A stretch of DNA of 64,000 nt from Oegoconia quadripuncta (lineage: Eukaryota; Arthropoda; Insecta; Lepidoptera; Autostichidae), in the NCBI GenBank assembly GCA_949316235.1, contig OX438742.1:38632853-38696852 (forward strand). Direction: 5' to 3'. Numbering within the stretch: position 1 is the stretch's first letter; every line of letters starts with the position of its first letter. The notes under the pieces are model-generated. The model was not told the DNA's origin, ran no database searches, and saw only the letters and a list, made by a program, of their open reading frames with translations. Positions 1 to 56,121 of this stretch are shown in pieces. The position numbers were made by a program, and so were the translations under genes.

Positions 1-458
1 ATTTTTAAAAATGAAATATATCTACACGTTGATGTCGAAGGTAATATCTGTTCGGTAGAACAGGCTTTTAAAATGCTTGTACTTGCACTGACAAGAACAT
101 AGCTCTTAAATTGAAGAAGAAGATAATGATAGATTATAAATAGCAGTATTGGACTGAGTAGTACGAGTACGTTTTATTGATTAAAAATTTATATAACAAG
201 TTCTTAAATACGTGTAAAATAGATTTAGGTATCTAATCTAATTATATTAATATATCAAATCACTGAAAAATTATCAATATTATGTTTTAATACGCGGTCC
301 AACTCGCTTCCGTGAGGCATTAGTGCCCAATATGTTAGCGCCATTAACCCGCTGAATGCATAAGCTCAGCTGTTGAGCAAAGTAGGCGTTAGCTCTCAGT
401 CCTCCTGAGGTGTGGACCAGTCTCATGCATAAATCATTTACATTTTTTTTGTGTCAGA
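1..458. other. no gene seen
   Basis: AT-rich DNA. The part from 298 to 424 (gaggcattagtgcccaata, ccgctgaatgcataagctc) looks transposon-derived but I cannot name it. Confidence 0.4.
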
Positions 459-830
459 CTACCAAGGGACCGCGAACTTGTGGTTTATAAGCGTAGAGTC
501 ACGCATATTTACTACGCTTGTGACTTTGAGTAAGTTCAGCCGCGGTTTCAGCTCGTGAGAGCAGTACTTTGTATATGGGACTGTGCCAAAGTATAAGTTG
601 CGTTCCATACCAAGGTGCGCCCCAAGCACCAGGGTACTTAGATAGATGGCTCCATCAGGTCTTTTCCCATCGTCCCTGCATAAACCACAAGGCTCCAGAC
701 ACGCCGGGACCACCAATTGGTTAATTGCACCACCCCGTGGCGATATACTCGCCCGGCACTCTTGATACAAGAGAGCCCGTGCTGTCCTAATAGTACTTGT
801 ATATATTTTACACATGTTTCAACTTCCAAT
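459..830 (-). pseudogene. retroelement-derived coding remnant with DDGKRPDG motif
   Basis: The - strand frame holds ISPRGGAINQLVVPACLEP then GLCRDDGKRPDGAIYL. DDGKRPDG followed by a short hydrophobic region is common in animal retroelement polyproteins, from memory. The second half no longer looks coding. I cannot name the family. Confidence 0.35.
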
Positions 831-1189
831 TAGTTAATACTGTTCTATGCGGTATATAAGTACAGTCTGGTAGCCGCGTGGGTCCAACTTCATATCATTG
901 AGGTACGAGAAGTTAGGACTCGAGCATGGAAGTTTCCGAACTTGATTGAAACTGTGTAGGTGTACTCGGGTATATTACGTAAAGGAGGGTTGGGCAACTT
1001 GATTATGACTTTGGTTTGAAATTTTTCTCAATTGAAATCGACTTTGCATGGGTTTTGCCGAATGAATAACAACATTTGGAAATCAAAGTTGACGGAAAGT
1101 TGGTGCTTTCAATTTCGTCAGTCAAATTAACGAAATTTAGAAGTGTATACCTATTGTGTAGCTTTCAGGAGTGGAATTACCTAACCTTT

Positions 1190-1530
1190 TTTTTTAAGAT
1201 ACCCGTTTCTCATCCCGTGACAATGTAGTGGAAGATGAAACATCATCAGCATCATCATCAGCCCGTAAACATCCCACTGCAAGGATATAGGCCTTTCCTC
1301 GTATATAAAGCAGTATGGGCAATGCGCGTCGGGGATTTAACATACCTTTGAATTTTAGAAAACCAAGCATGCAGGTTTTCTCACGATGTTTTCCTTCACC
1401 GTTTAAGAGCAATCGGATGAATGCACATAAGTAACTAAATTAAATTTAAAACTCATGGCCTGCCTGGGAATCGAACCCGGACCTTCTAAATGGGAGACCG
1501 CGTCTTAACCGCTGCGTAGAAATACGTTAA
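1190..1530 (-). mobile_element. tRNA-derived SINE, family A, copy 1
   Basis: Complement carries a B-box-like ggttcgattcc near 1470; the body has atcatcatcagcccgtaaac and catgcaggttttctcacgat. A second copy is at 49196-49510 in the same orientation. The 72-codon frame here is SINE body, not a gene. Confidence 0.8.
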
Positions 1531-1934
1531 ATACATCGACCCCATAATTTGTTTTGGTTGTTGGTATTATAAAATTGTGAATTTCTCAAAAATAATTAAG
1601 GATTAATCCTATAGTTTTGCTATAAGCTTCAAGAAACTTTTTTGATTGTATAGTTTCCGAATTTGCTAAAATAAAAAAAAAATCTAATTCCTTCATAACA
1701 ATAAAAGTGGCATTATTTAAAATTTCGAGCGAAATCGAGCGAAAAATCTTAACATTTTGAGCGAAATGAGCGGGTAAGATGGGTTGGAGTTGAAGCGAGG
1801 TGTTCGAAAAACTTATTTTTCAGTGGGTAGTATATCAGTGTTGTTGCTGATACAGGAGCTGATGTATATTTTTTGAGATTGCCAAACTATAGTCACTCCC
1901 ATCATATATTAGAAGTATATTGCCATAATGGGAT

Positions 1935-2065
1935 AATTTGATCAATCAATCAAATACGCTTTATTGTTTAAATAAGGAAGGTACATTTAAATATCTTATA
2001 GAAACTACAAATTAGGCTGCCTTATCGCTAACAGCTATCTCCTCCACGCAAACCTATCATCACGG
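1935..2065 (-). mobile_element. LINE 3'-end fragment
   Basis: caatcaaatacgctttattg and aaactacaaattaggctgcc are nearly identical to 36663-36790. Confidence 0.65.
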
Positions 2066-2491
2066 AATTTGATGTTTGTTTATAAATAGACTAAAAGAAC
2101 AAATGATGTGGATTTGAATCAATGGACTTTGAACAAAAGAGCGCGGTAGGGTTTCATGGTATTTACCTCTCCCGGGGCGGTCCTGTCGCGACATGAAAAG
2201 CAGCATCGATCAATGCGGACGCCGATCTTGAATAGAATCCTCAATTACCGCAAATGCAGTTGCCAAGTTTGATATTCGCAACAGCCCTGGGGTTTTTAAT
2301 ATTCTCAGTAGTGACATTAAGTAATGAATATATAGTGTAACAAAGTTGTGCCGAGATATACGTTTCTACAAGTAGATATTTTTACATGAATTTAAATAAA
2401 AATAAAAAATGTTCAAATATTATTAGCAATGATATTTATTTTATTTTCTTAGAGTCCTAATATATATTTTTAATATTTATGTGCGCTAATA

Positions 2492-2567
2492 TGGGACCGA
2501 GGGAGGGTTTGTGCCCAGTACTTACTGGGCACAAACCTTCCCTCGGTCCCACTTACTTAAGTGGGAC
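2492..2567 (+). repeat. paired hairpins with identical ACTT loops
   Basis: Arm 2492-2519, loop ACTT 2520-2523, inverted arm 2524-2551 (27 of 28 bases match); then arm 2546-2554, loop ACTT 2555-2558, arm 2559-2567 (9 of 9). The inner arms overlap by GTCCCA. Confidence 0.95.
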
Positions 2568-2639
2568 AGTTAAAGACTGATAATGTAGGTAATGATTTTA
2601 TGACGATAACTTACAAAGGTTACTGACATGAAAATATTA

Positions 2640-3000
2640 TATTTCAGTCAATTATTAGAGCGATTCCGCCGCCGCAGGGAATAGAGCTCAACTGCCTGTG
2701 CATTTAAATTTATCAGTTGTCATATGCTAAGTGAACGTCGACACCGGCAAAAGCGGCTTCTTGATATTATCCATACTATATCTACGTGTAATTATGTAGC
2801 GATGTCGCCACGTCGTAGTAAACAAAAGGACGCCATTTTTTGTCTTGAGTGCAACAGAACTCCAAAGGCAATTCGTTTTTTGTTCTCGGCGCAACGTTTC
2901 AAGAAACAAGTGGGTGTGAAAGTTCGGGAGAACTGTACAAAATGTCCACTGGGTCGAAATTTTCTCGGAAACTGAAACGTTTCAGCTGTTACAGAGTTTG
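2640..3000 (+). other. GC-richer stretch with an 83-codon open frame, no assignment
   Basis: gcgattccgccgccgcaggg at 2660 stands out from AT-rich surroundings. The frame 2724-2975 (MLSERRHRQKRLLD..NCTKCPLGRNFLGN) has no domain I recognise. It could be part of an upstream non-coding cic exon or promoter, or decayed transposon. Confidence 0.2.
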
Positions 3001-3799
3001 ACGTTTAATTGCAGGGTGCTCAGCAAAATGTTCGCGACGCAAATATAACAATGGACATAAGCTTTTCAATGACTGTTAGGGCCTAGATTTCAAATTGTTC
3101 TACATTCCCAACATTTCAGTGAATAAAAGCAAATGTTTGAATATTTTTACAATGGCATTATTTAAGTTGAACAACGTGAATGAAATGCAATGTCGTGCGT
3201 ACCTACGAATAAGTTTGTAGGTACTCAAAGGATCTAAAAAATTGACTGATGATGATTGATAAAATGCCTAATCAGAATCAGTTTATTGCACAATGATTAC
3301 GGATTTTTAATAAGCACCTACAAGATTTTGTCGCGGACGGACGCATTATGAGACTCCTTTTTAATTTGTTCTTATTATAACTTAATAGTATTACTGAAGT
3401 TGTAGACCATTTGAAATATTTAACAACCTCCATTAGACTTTTGTTTGTGTAATTTTATTATTTACGTTTTAGTTTTGAAGTAATTATCGGGTTACGTTTG
3501 GTTCCTATCACACATAGTGAGTAAGTATGTATCTACGACGAACATCAAATCTAATTGCGAAACAATTTGTTTTTAATATTTATTTGCTTCAGTACATTTT
3601 ACTATTTATGTTAAGTTACCTTTTGCCCGCAATTTTCTCCGCGTGAAACTTGTAATTCGCGAATGATGTTTTTTTTATATAGTAGGTATGACCCGCCGTG
3701 TTAATAATTAATAGTACGGCAGCTTGGTTCGCATGTAGCAGCAATACGGGGTGTATTGCGGCAGGGACGTTGTTAGACTAATGATGGAATGTAAATGTA

Positions 3800-3895
3800 C
3801 GTACACAACGTCACGCCTGTTTCCCGTAGGTGTAGGCAGAGACCACAGACTTCCACTTGCTACGATCCTGACACACCTCTTTTGTTTCATAAATG
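3800..3895 (-). repeat. dispersed repeat, family E fragment
   Basis: cacgcctgtttcccgtagg and gaccacagacttccact, shared with 44300-44625 and 46408-46440. Confidence 0.5.
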
Positions 3896-4834
3896 TAAAT
3901 ATGTAGGTAGGTAGGTATATAGTTACATCATAATAATCTGTAGAAACGCTGCTCTAATTGTTTCCTGTTGTTACTATTATGAGACGCTGAACTCCTCCCA
4001 ATTACACATCACGAGTGCTACTACACGCTTACGCACTTTTCCAACCCTGTATAAATCGAGAAACATTTTTCAGTATATTCGCAATACCATCTATGAAACA
4101 GAGAGCCAATTGATGTCGTCACTAATAGTTAATAAACAATTGTTTGGCGAATTTATCGTATTGTGTAGGTGGTAGGTAGGTATAAAAATATCATTATTTT
4201 ATGGATTATCTTTATCATTCCGCGGGAAGTAGTTGCAATTTCAAGATACCTACTCTGTATGCTAATGCAGGATATAGTCCATTTCTATACTAAATTAAAT
4301 CGAAATGTAGGCTTTGGCCTTTCGGCAAAACATCCAGAGAAACGGAGAAGAATTCTATAAATGTTATTTATGCTTGGACATTAATATCTACCTATTATGG
4401 TATTACTTTTGAAATCATAAATGTGTTATACACAATTATTTCTATAGAGATCTTACAGCAACACATATCCCACTAATTATTTTTCATTTTTAATATAACA
4501 AGCGTCAATATTGTAATCATAATCGGGAGGGGAACAAATGAAAATTAGTTCCTCTTCTTACGCAAAGGCGAACATATGTTACATCACACCACGCACGAAC
4601 GCAAAAGTCAGACTATCGTCTCACGCATGTGTGGTGATGATATGTTTATTGATAACGCGACATTGTCAATTTCCTCATGTAGCTCTGTCTTGTTAGGAGA
4701 CTTTATCTAAAGTCGGTCTCGAAAATTTAGATTTCTGTAAAATGGAATGAAATTTCTAGAAAAATGGACATGACATTCTAGCTAGGGAGTGCATTGATTA
4801 CTTTTCTAAATACTTTCAAATAATTCATACATAA

Positions 4835-5100
4835 CCCTTATCCCAAATGGGGTGATCAGAGATATCCCAAATAGAAAACTCTAACAACATGAAAGTTTAA
4901 TGCTTTTTACAACATCCACGGCTCACCTTTAGAAATATACAGTAATGTACACGTGAAAGGGGGTGAGCCCATCGCCCTTAAAAGTGCAAATCTTTAGCTA
5001 TTTTGGTGGAAAGTCCCATAGTCACCCTTTACGACACACACGGGAAGAGACTGGTTGGTTTTATTATTTATACGTGCCGAAACTACACGTGTAACCAAAT
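4835..5100 (+). repeat. interspersed repeat family B, copy 1
   Basis: Marked by gggggtgagcccatcgccc and cgacacacacgggaagagac. Other copies at 21490-21760 and 23030-23285, same orientation. Probably a LINE 3' end; family not recognised. Confidence 0.65.
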
Positions 5101-5744
5101 TTTAAGATTAGGGGAGAGGAGGTTGTTATGATTAGCGTTTTGATTCAATACTCTGTTTCCAAGCACTATTTACGTCGCTGAATTATCGCGACTCGTCCGG
5201 CCATCAGTCGTCCATGGATCATCGCTTATTAAAGTTGTGTGTAATACAGTGCCTACTATAGAAACAAAGTACTACTTGTTTCCGAAAAATAAGTACGAAT
5301 TGTAAAACTTGAAATTACCTTTTAGTCATTTTAAAAAAACCTTGCAATATCGGAAGTTTCCGGACTAAACATTGCAATATCGGAACAGTTCAATAATCAT
5401 CCTCAATCACGCTTGTCCGTCTGTCACCGCCGTTTATTTCAAAACTTTTTGACTTATACAAGTGAAATTTGGTGTCTCAAATAATGTTGTGTAGTTACAA
5501 ATTATAAATATCGATTTTACGGAGATAAATATAAAGTTTGTTTAAGCACGATTTCTGAAATAATTAATGTGTAATAAGGCCAAATTCTAAATTACTGCGT
5601 TCGCTGTATTGTAAAACTATAGCTTAGAAAATTGTGGGAAAAATTGGATGAATAATTTACAGGTTTGAATTACCTTCATTAGTTTTTTACATTCATGTTA
5701 GTATAGATTAAAAATATATATATTCTGATAATGGATGAGGAATC

Positions 5745-5835
5745 ATTTCCACTGGATGCGGGCAGCCAGGACCGATCGCTGTGGAGACCTTTGTCCAGCA
5801 GTGGACGTCTTTCGGCAAAAATGATTGATGATTCT
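5745..5835 (+). mobile_element. LINE 3'-end fragment
   Basis: gaccgatcgctgtggagacc and tttgtccagcagtggacgtc, shared with 7250-7355. This is a common lepidopteran LINE terminus. Confidence 0.6.
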
Positions 5836-6171
5836 GATAATTAGCGTAATATACATAAGAGCTTGGCATTTAAATTTTTGATGATGATATACACGTTTTC
5901 TCGAAAGAGTTTTTTTTTTTTATATGCAATTTGTCTAGGATTTTTCCCATACTTCGCGTGCGGTGTTCTTTGAATTATATGCTTGCTTTCGGGTGCATTT
6001 TGGAAGCGCTGAGAATATGTTGTATACTATGCTGTTTTGCTCACGGTACTTATTGAATGATAATGATGAAAAAGTTTAATATTTCACGTATTATAAATTC
6101 TTACTGTTACTTTGTACCTTACACCCAATGTGACTGGAAGAATTCCTCTGTGGGATAGTCCGCAGATACTC

Positions 6172-6347
6172 AGATTTACAGAATTTTTTGTACCTTAGTC
6201 TGTACGATAAATACTATAAATGGGAAATTTGCATGTTTGTTTGTTGCCCAATCACGGCGAAACGGATCAACGGATTAAGACGAAATTTGGTATACAGAGT
6301 TTTCGCATTTATAGTATTAAGACTAAGTACAAAAATTCTGTAAATCT
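6172..6347 (+). mobile_element. 176-bp MITE with about 45-bp imperfect inverted ends
   Basis: Left agatttacagaattttttg..tactataaatg pairs with right catttatagtattaag..aaaattctgtaaatct. The interior has a segment common in insect transposons (cggcgaaacggatcaacgga, gacgaaatttggtatacag). No clear target duplication. Confidence 0.7.
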
Positions 6348-6384
6348 AAGTTATCAGTAAACAGGATTTACACGAATTAAATGT

Positions 6385-6449
6385 CACCCAATAGAGTCCT
6401 TATAGCTACCTATAAGGACTCTATTAGGTGGTATTTACCTACGTAAATA
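6385..6449 (+). repeat. paired hairpins with identical CTAC loops
   Basis: Arm 6385-6405, loop CTAC 6406-6409, inverted arm 6410-6430 (20 of 21); then arm 6432-6438, loop CTAC 6439-6442, arm 6443-6449 (7 of 7). Confidence 0.92.
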
Positions 6450-6536
6450 GGTGAATGAAAGATAGAATATTTTTTACATATCTCTTGCTTTGTAAGTAGT
6501 CACTTACTTCCCTGAATGCCCGGGGTGTATGGATAT

Positions 6537-6593
6537 CATTACAGCATAGGTTTCAAAACCTACCATGTAATGTTAGCATTACAGCATAGGTTT
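6537..6593 (+). repeat. direct-inverted-direct triplet of a 17-bp word
   Basis: cattacagcataggttt at 6537-6553 and again at 6577-6593, with an inverted, slightly diverged copy at 6556-6572 between them. Confidence 0.9.
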
Positions 6594-7249
6594 TGGAATT
6601 TGAAAAAAGAACTGTCATACTCATACTGCAAGAAGAATATTTTTAAAAATTAATTATTTTTTTTCTCGGTATCGATTATTTACTCGAATCGGAATCGAGA
6701 CAATTTATATTAGAATTTATGAAGATTTTATTTTAAATATCGAATTATTTGTTTCGCAGTCACATCGTATGTTAGTTGAAATCGATTTAAAAATCAAACT
6801 GGCCAGCACGATTTGACGCGCTTGCGTGCCATAAAATCGTGAAGAGTAAAAAAGGCAGTCGACTAGCTAGGCGCGAAAGTAAATTTTTTTTTTTACTATT
6901 TTATATTTTATACATTACTGATACAAATTTTAAATGTCAGACCACTTAATTAGTAGTATACTAAATAAAAATATTGTTTTTGTCTTAACAGGCACAATAA
7001 ATTGCAGACGCATCTCACTAAAAAGTTACAAAGCCTTGAAACTTTAAACAGAGTCCGCGTTTCTAAGCGGCTCTTTTATTTAATTTCGCATTAACTATTA
7101 TTTCTTTAGTGTCACTAGTAGGTATACTGTAAATCTCGGAATTGCTGGTGTGGATCGATAAAACCAAAAATGCTTTCAATCGAAATCCTCTTGACGATAA
7201 TTAATAAATGATAACACATTTTCGATATGTGGTCGCCACTCGTCGGTCC

Positions 7250-7355
7250 TACGAGCCGCTGGATGTGGGCAGCGCAGGGCCAATCGTTGTGGAGATCTTT
7301 GGGGGAGGTCTTTGTCCAGCAGTGGACGTCTTTCGGCTGATATGATGAATACATT
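7250..7355 (+). mobile_element. LINE 3'-end fragment
   Basis: ggccaatcgttgtggagatc then tttgtccagcagtggacgtc and ggctgatatgatga. The antisense frames over it (84 and 62 codons) are not genes. Confidence 0.6.
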
Positions 7356-7384
7356 TTTAGACACACCATTTATTTAGTCCCAAA

Positions 7385-7570
7385 ATAATCATGGTCAACT
7401 AATGGATACTAGATAACGGAAATACATACATAAATATTTATATAAACATACATGTCTCAGAAATAAATATTCGTATTCATCATAAAAACACGTAACCGTA
7501 GCGGGTTTCGTACTCGCTACCGTTGGTTTCGATGGCAGGCACTACCTACTAAACCAAGCGGTCGTCGCAC
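7385..7570 (-). mobile_element. tRNA-derived SINE, family C, fragment
   Basis: Shares ggatactagataacgga, aaatatttatataaacat and cgctaccgttggtttc with the fuller copies at 38190-38410 and 47401-47625. Degraded at both ends. Confidence 0.7.
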
Positions 7571-7789
7571 AGAAATATTCAATTTTAGAGTTCCGTATGG
7601 TAAAACCGCTGGCGTGTAATTGTGTCCCATTGTTATCATAAAAAATTATTGTAAATTATTTTGTGCAATAAAGAGTATTTTGTATTGTATAGTAAAACGG
7701 AGCCCTATTGCTGTCACTCTGCTGTCTGTCCTTCCGTCCGTCCGCATGTCACGGATCTCTAGCTCGTAAGCGGAACGATTTACATTTAT

Positions 7790-8010
7790 TATTTACTAGC
7801 GTTCCGCCCATGGCTTCGTCTGCATGGAATAACTTTATCGCGGATATGTTTAATTTGTTATCCCACAGGAATTACTAACTTTATCGGGATAAATATATCC
7901 TATGTTTTAATCGAGGGTATGTACCAAATTTCATCGGTTTCGGCGTTATTGAGCAAGAAATAAACAAACAAATATCCAAACTATCGCATTTATAATATTA
8001 GTTAGAATCC
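7790..8010 (+). repeat. transposon-derived segment
   Basis: gcgttccgcccatggcttcg, then ccaaatttcatcggtttcgg and tcgcatttataatattagtt. These phrases recur in non-autonomous insect elements; exact family unknown. Confidence 0.5.
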
Positions 8011-8489
8011 ATACTGTATTTAAACAAGAAATACTGAAAACGCTGATTCATAATGTAGGGTTGTTTATTACAGAGAAAAATAATAAATACGAGTATATAC
8101 GGAACACGTGTGCGAATTCGACTCCCACTTGACCTATCCTATTCTGTGATGTGTCATCCCCGAGTTTTATTTTTGTCAGCATCGTGAATCCAATTACCTG
8201 AGTTTCATAGCAGTCATCGTACCAATGAGTTACATTTTGTGCTTTCATCAACTGTCCCCGCTATTGGGGCACAGCCTCGTCTCACTCGGGGAGGATATGG
8301 GGTGTTATATCTTTGACCCCTACGTGTGTGTCTGTGGCAACATAGCTCTTAAGCGGGTGAACCGATTTGGATGCGGTTTTATTTTATAGCAGGTTTTCTA
8401 GCGGATGTACTTAGACATGTTCTATCAAAGTCGGTTCAGCTTTTTTGTTTTAATAGCTCGTTTTCTCTGAGGTTGCGACCTCTGTATTG

Positions 8490-9279
8490 GAGCAAAAATT
8501 GTTAATTACACATTTTTACGTATTTCGGGCCAATATTTGAACAGGATCGATTTGCAGCGCAGCATGATTATGGAAATCTATTTATACATATAACTATACA
8601 TCAGAAAAAGTACACGTCTTTAGCGAACACTGTCTAAATAATACACACTAGTTTCCAATATTGATTAAAAGTTAAACAGCAATTAAAAGCATAACCTCTA
8701 TACGAAGCTAGAGATCGTTTGGTGGTTCCTAATCTTTCCTAGAATCTTCAGTCCAATGAAAACAGTTTTATTCCTTCGACACTGCACACCGCAAAGAACA
8801 GCTAAAACTTCATTTACAAATTAAATATGGGTTTGTCACTAAACTGGAACGCGGATTGGGACACGCGTGTGTCTAGTTAATGAAAACCGAAATAATTAAC
8901 AGTTTTGTTTCGTCAACTTAATAATTTTTTGATACCGCCAACTGGGTACACTAACTTTTTTACATAAAAAGATGTGCAACCTTATTGACTTCAATTATTA
9001 TTTATCACAGTGATAAAAAAAATAATAAGAGAGATCGTCTATCGGCAATGGGTTTGATGAATGTAAACGAAAATATTATGTAACAATTGCCAACTATAAA
9101 AATACACCGTATTGCTACTATTAGTGCAGACCTCCTCTACGGGTAGCTTGTATCTTTACCCTAAGGTTTGCCTGGAATTTGCCTGGCCGCCTGTTTGCGC
9201 GATTAATGATATACGCTGTAATCTTTGTGCAGTTTTTGTTGATTGAAAACAATTAAAAAGCAAGAAAATGAATACATTT
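8490..9279. other. no gene seen
   Basis: AT-rich, no coding bias and no repeat I recognise. The antisense 64-codon frame at 9203-9397 runs across the start of the + strand LINE and is spurious. Confidence 0.5.
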
Positions 9280-10800
9280 CACTCCTTTGTTTGTTCGAAC
9301 TCACGACTCGAGTAATAGTAAGAACGTTTATCTGAATCCTGAAATTATCTTTAATAAATGTACTGATGATGGCATATTTCCTGATCTGATGAAACACAGT
9401 AAAGTCATACCTTTATTTAAAGCCGGTAGTACATCAGACCCCTCTAATTTTAGACCTAGTTCAAATACTACAGACCCTCAGTAAAATCTTTGAAAAAATT
9501 ATATTAAATCAGTTATCGACTTACTTTTCCAGTAACAATCTAATGTCATATAAGCAATTCGGTTTTACTAGGGGCCGCTCGACAACCGATGCAGTTGTCG
9601 AGCTCGTACAATATATTTTTGAGGCTTGGGAACATGCGCAGGATGCAATAGGAGTATTTTGCGACTTTTCCAAGGCCTATGATTGCGTTCATTATGAAAC
9701 TTTAATCCGGAAATTACGTAATTATGGTGTAAACGGTCGTGCTCTCGACCTTCTGATTTCTTATTTGAGTAACCGAGTTCAGAGGGTTGATATCAGTGGC
9801 AATACAGCGTTAGGGTCACAGTCTGTATGGGCGTCCCACAAGGCTCCATTCTTGGACAATTTTTGTTTTTGATTTACATAAATGACTTGCCAAACCTTGT
9901 AAAAGATAAACATGAAATAGTGTTTGCTGACGATACCTCTGTATTGTTTAAATAGACTAAAATTAAATTATGACGACGTGAACAACGCCATTTCTCAAAT
10001 AGTAGAATGGTTAAGGGCAAATAATTTATTACTTAATGAAAAAAAAAGTAAATGTGTTAAATTTGTACTGCCTAATGTCAGGAGGTCCCACAAATATAAT
10101 GATAAAAAATGTTACTCTGGACCTTGTTGATTCTACTATATTTTAGGGCATTACTTTGGACGCCCAATTACAATGGGGTCCTCATATCCATAAATTGGCG
10201 AAGAAGCTCAGCTCTGCAGCGTATGCAGTCAGAAAATTTAGACAAATATCGGACGTAAATACTGCTAGATTGGTATATTTTAGTTATTTCCACAGCCTGA
10301 TGTCTAACGGTATCTTGTTGTGGGGAAATGCCGCGGATATAAATACAATCTTTGTTTTACAAAAACGAGCCGTTCGTGCAATGAACATGATGTCAATACA
10401 AGAAATAAAGATAAAATTGCAGGTCACATAAGTCGCCTCCGCAAAGTCAGTAATTCATTCAAAGGGTATTTTTCAATGAGGTTGATATACAAAATCTTCC
10501 TTTCAATAAATTTAAAGATACTATAAAACAGAAACTTATTAAGAAAGCATAATATAAAATATCAGATTATTTAGATGATAAACATTCATTTCACAATTAA
10601 TAATCTAATATTATAATATAAAATAATAATTAATAATTTTGTAATATAAAAACCTTTTTTTTTTTAAAGAGCAACCTCTCGAGTTTCTTTCTTATTCTTC
10701 TCAGGGGTAAATTGTCTTTTGAACAAGCAGTAGGTAGCTTTAAAAATGTAAAATCTGAATATTTTAAGTGTACCCTGTGTACCTACAAAATAAAGCATTT
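9280..10800 (+). pseudogene. degenerate jockey-like LINE reverse transcriptase and 3' tail
   Basis: RT blocks in order: DDGIFPDLMKHSKVIPLFKA (9362), QFGFTRGRSTTDAVVEL (9555), FCDFSKAYDCVHYETLIRKL (9657), a broken [18 protein letters not shown] (9835-9890) and FADDTSVLF (9925), then LLLNEKKSKCVKF and the thumb ITLDAQLQWGPHIHKLAKKL (10147) to LQKRAVRAMN (10357). The frame changes at least four times, so it is dead; no endonuclease is left. The 3' tail (aacctctcgagtttctttct..cttctcaggg) recurs at 33390-33500 and 60590-60720. Confidence 0.92.
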
Positions 10801-11179
10801 TGATTTTTTTGACCTGCTTGACAGGGCTACGCGGAGACATTTTGTAGTAAATGTGGAAACATATATCTCTCTCATCCTTTGGCCATTAAGTCTGCTGCCT
10901 AATATTTGAAGCGGAACAGTATGCGTCAACTAACCAATCACTTAGCATTATTTCACCTCGTATTGTGGAGTTTGCAATCGAGTATCCATACAAAGCGTAG
11001 TATCGTTTTCATTTGGAAAAGACAAGACCCATCGACTTGTACGTTTGTATGTATACTCTTACAGTTATTATCTACATAGTGTATACAAATTCTTGGATTC
11101 ACATTGGACACAAGTCTGCTGCTGACAGATTAGCCCTGTATGAGATATTTCTTGATTAATAAATAAAATATATTATAAA

Positions 11180-11480
11180 CCGCCCCCGTGGCTCAAAGTA
11201 AACAACATAGGGTTTACGATTCGGAGGTCACGGGTTCGATCGCCAGCGGGGTACATATTTAGTACTCGGTTTGGTTGGTAAAAATAATGTCGGCCTGGCT
11301 AGCTACCACCATCTTATCTAAAGCTGCGGCCAAACAGTAATGTTAAAAGCATTGTTGCATTCCGGTTGTCATAGATAAGATAGCCAGTTCCCCAATGGTT
11401 CTTTGGGGAAAGTTGTTCGTAATCAGGAGTGGAGTCACCAATAAACGGGAATTACACGAATTCAAATTCACCCTGTATAT
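11180..11480 (+). mobile_element. tRNA-derived SINE, family D
   Basis: cgcccccgtggctcaaagta and the B-box-like cacgggttcgatcgcc head, then a body ending ggggaaagttgttcgtaatc and ggaattacacgaattcaa. Tail-only copies at 36815-37130. Confidence 0.72.
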
Positions 11481-11891
11481 TTTTTTAAATTTCTAACTAA
11501 ATATTTAAATAATTGTTAGAGTGCGTACGAAATTTAATTTCGGTTGGTTTTGTCATTCACCAATGAAAACGAAGCTATATTTGTATCAGGATTACAGCTT
11601 ATGATCTCGTGACCTTCTCATTATATAAAATAAGATTTCTTTACAAACTGTTATATGGAAATGGTATATAATTATGAAAGCTATTTATTACAAAATTATG
11701 TATGTACTTATTCATAAAGAATTATTATTTTTAATAATGAGTTCGCTTTTGAACCGTGAAAAGGGAGAAGTGAAGGTCAAAATGCGCTTTTCTACACGGG
11801 TTTCTACCGCTACTTAATGAGGATTTTTTTGAAAGACCACACAAATTGAGACTTACTATGTTTATTTTGTTGCCCAGGTATCACACAATGA

Positions 11892-56121
<44,230 letters not shown>

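Noticed and set aside
2724..2975. 83-codon frame as a small zinc-binding protein (CLEC, CTKC)
   Set aside because: The Cys spacing does not form a known finger and there is no supporting homology; kept only as an unassigned region.
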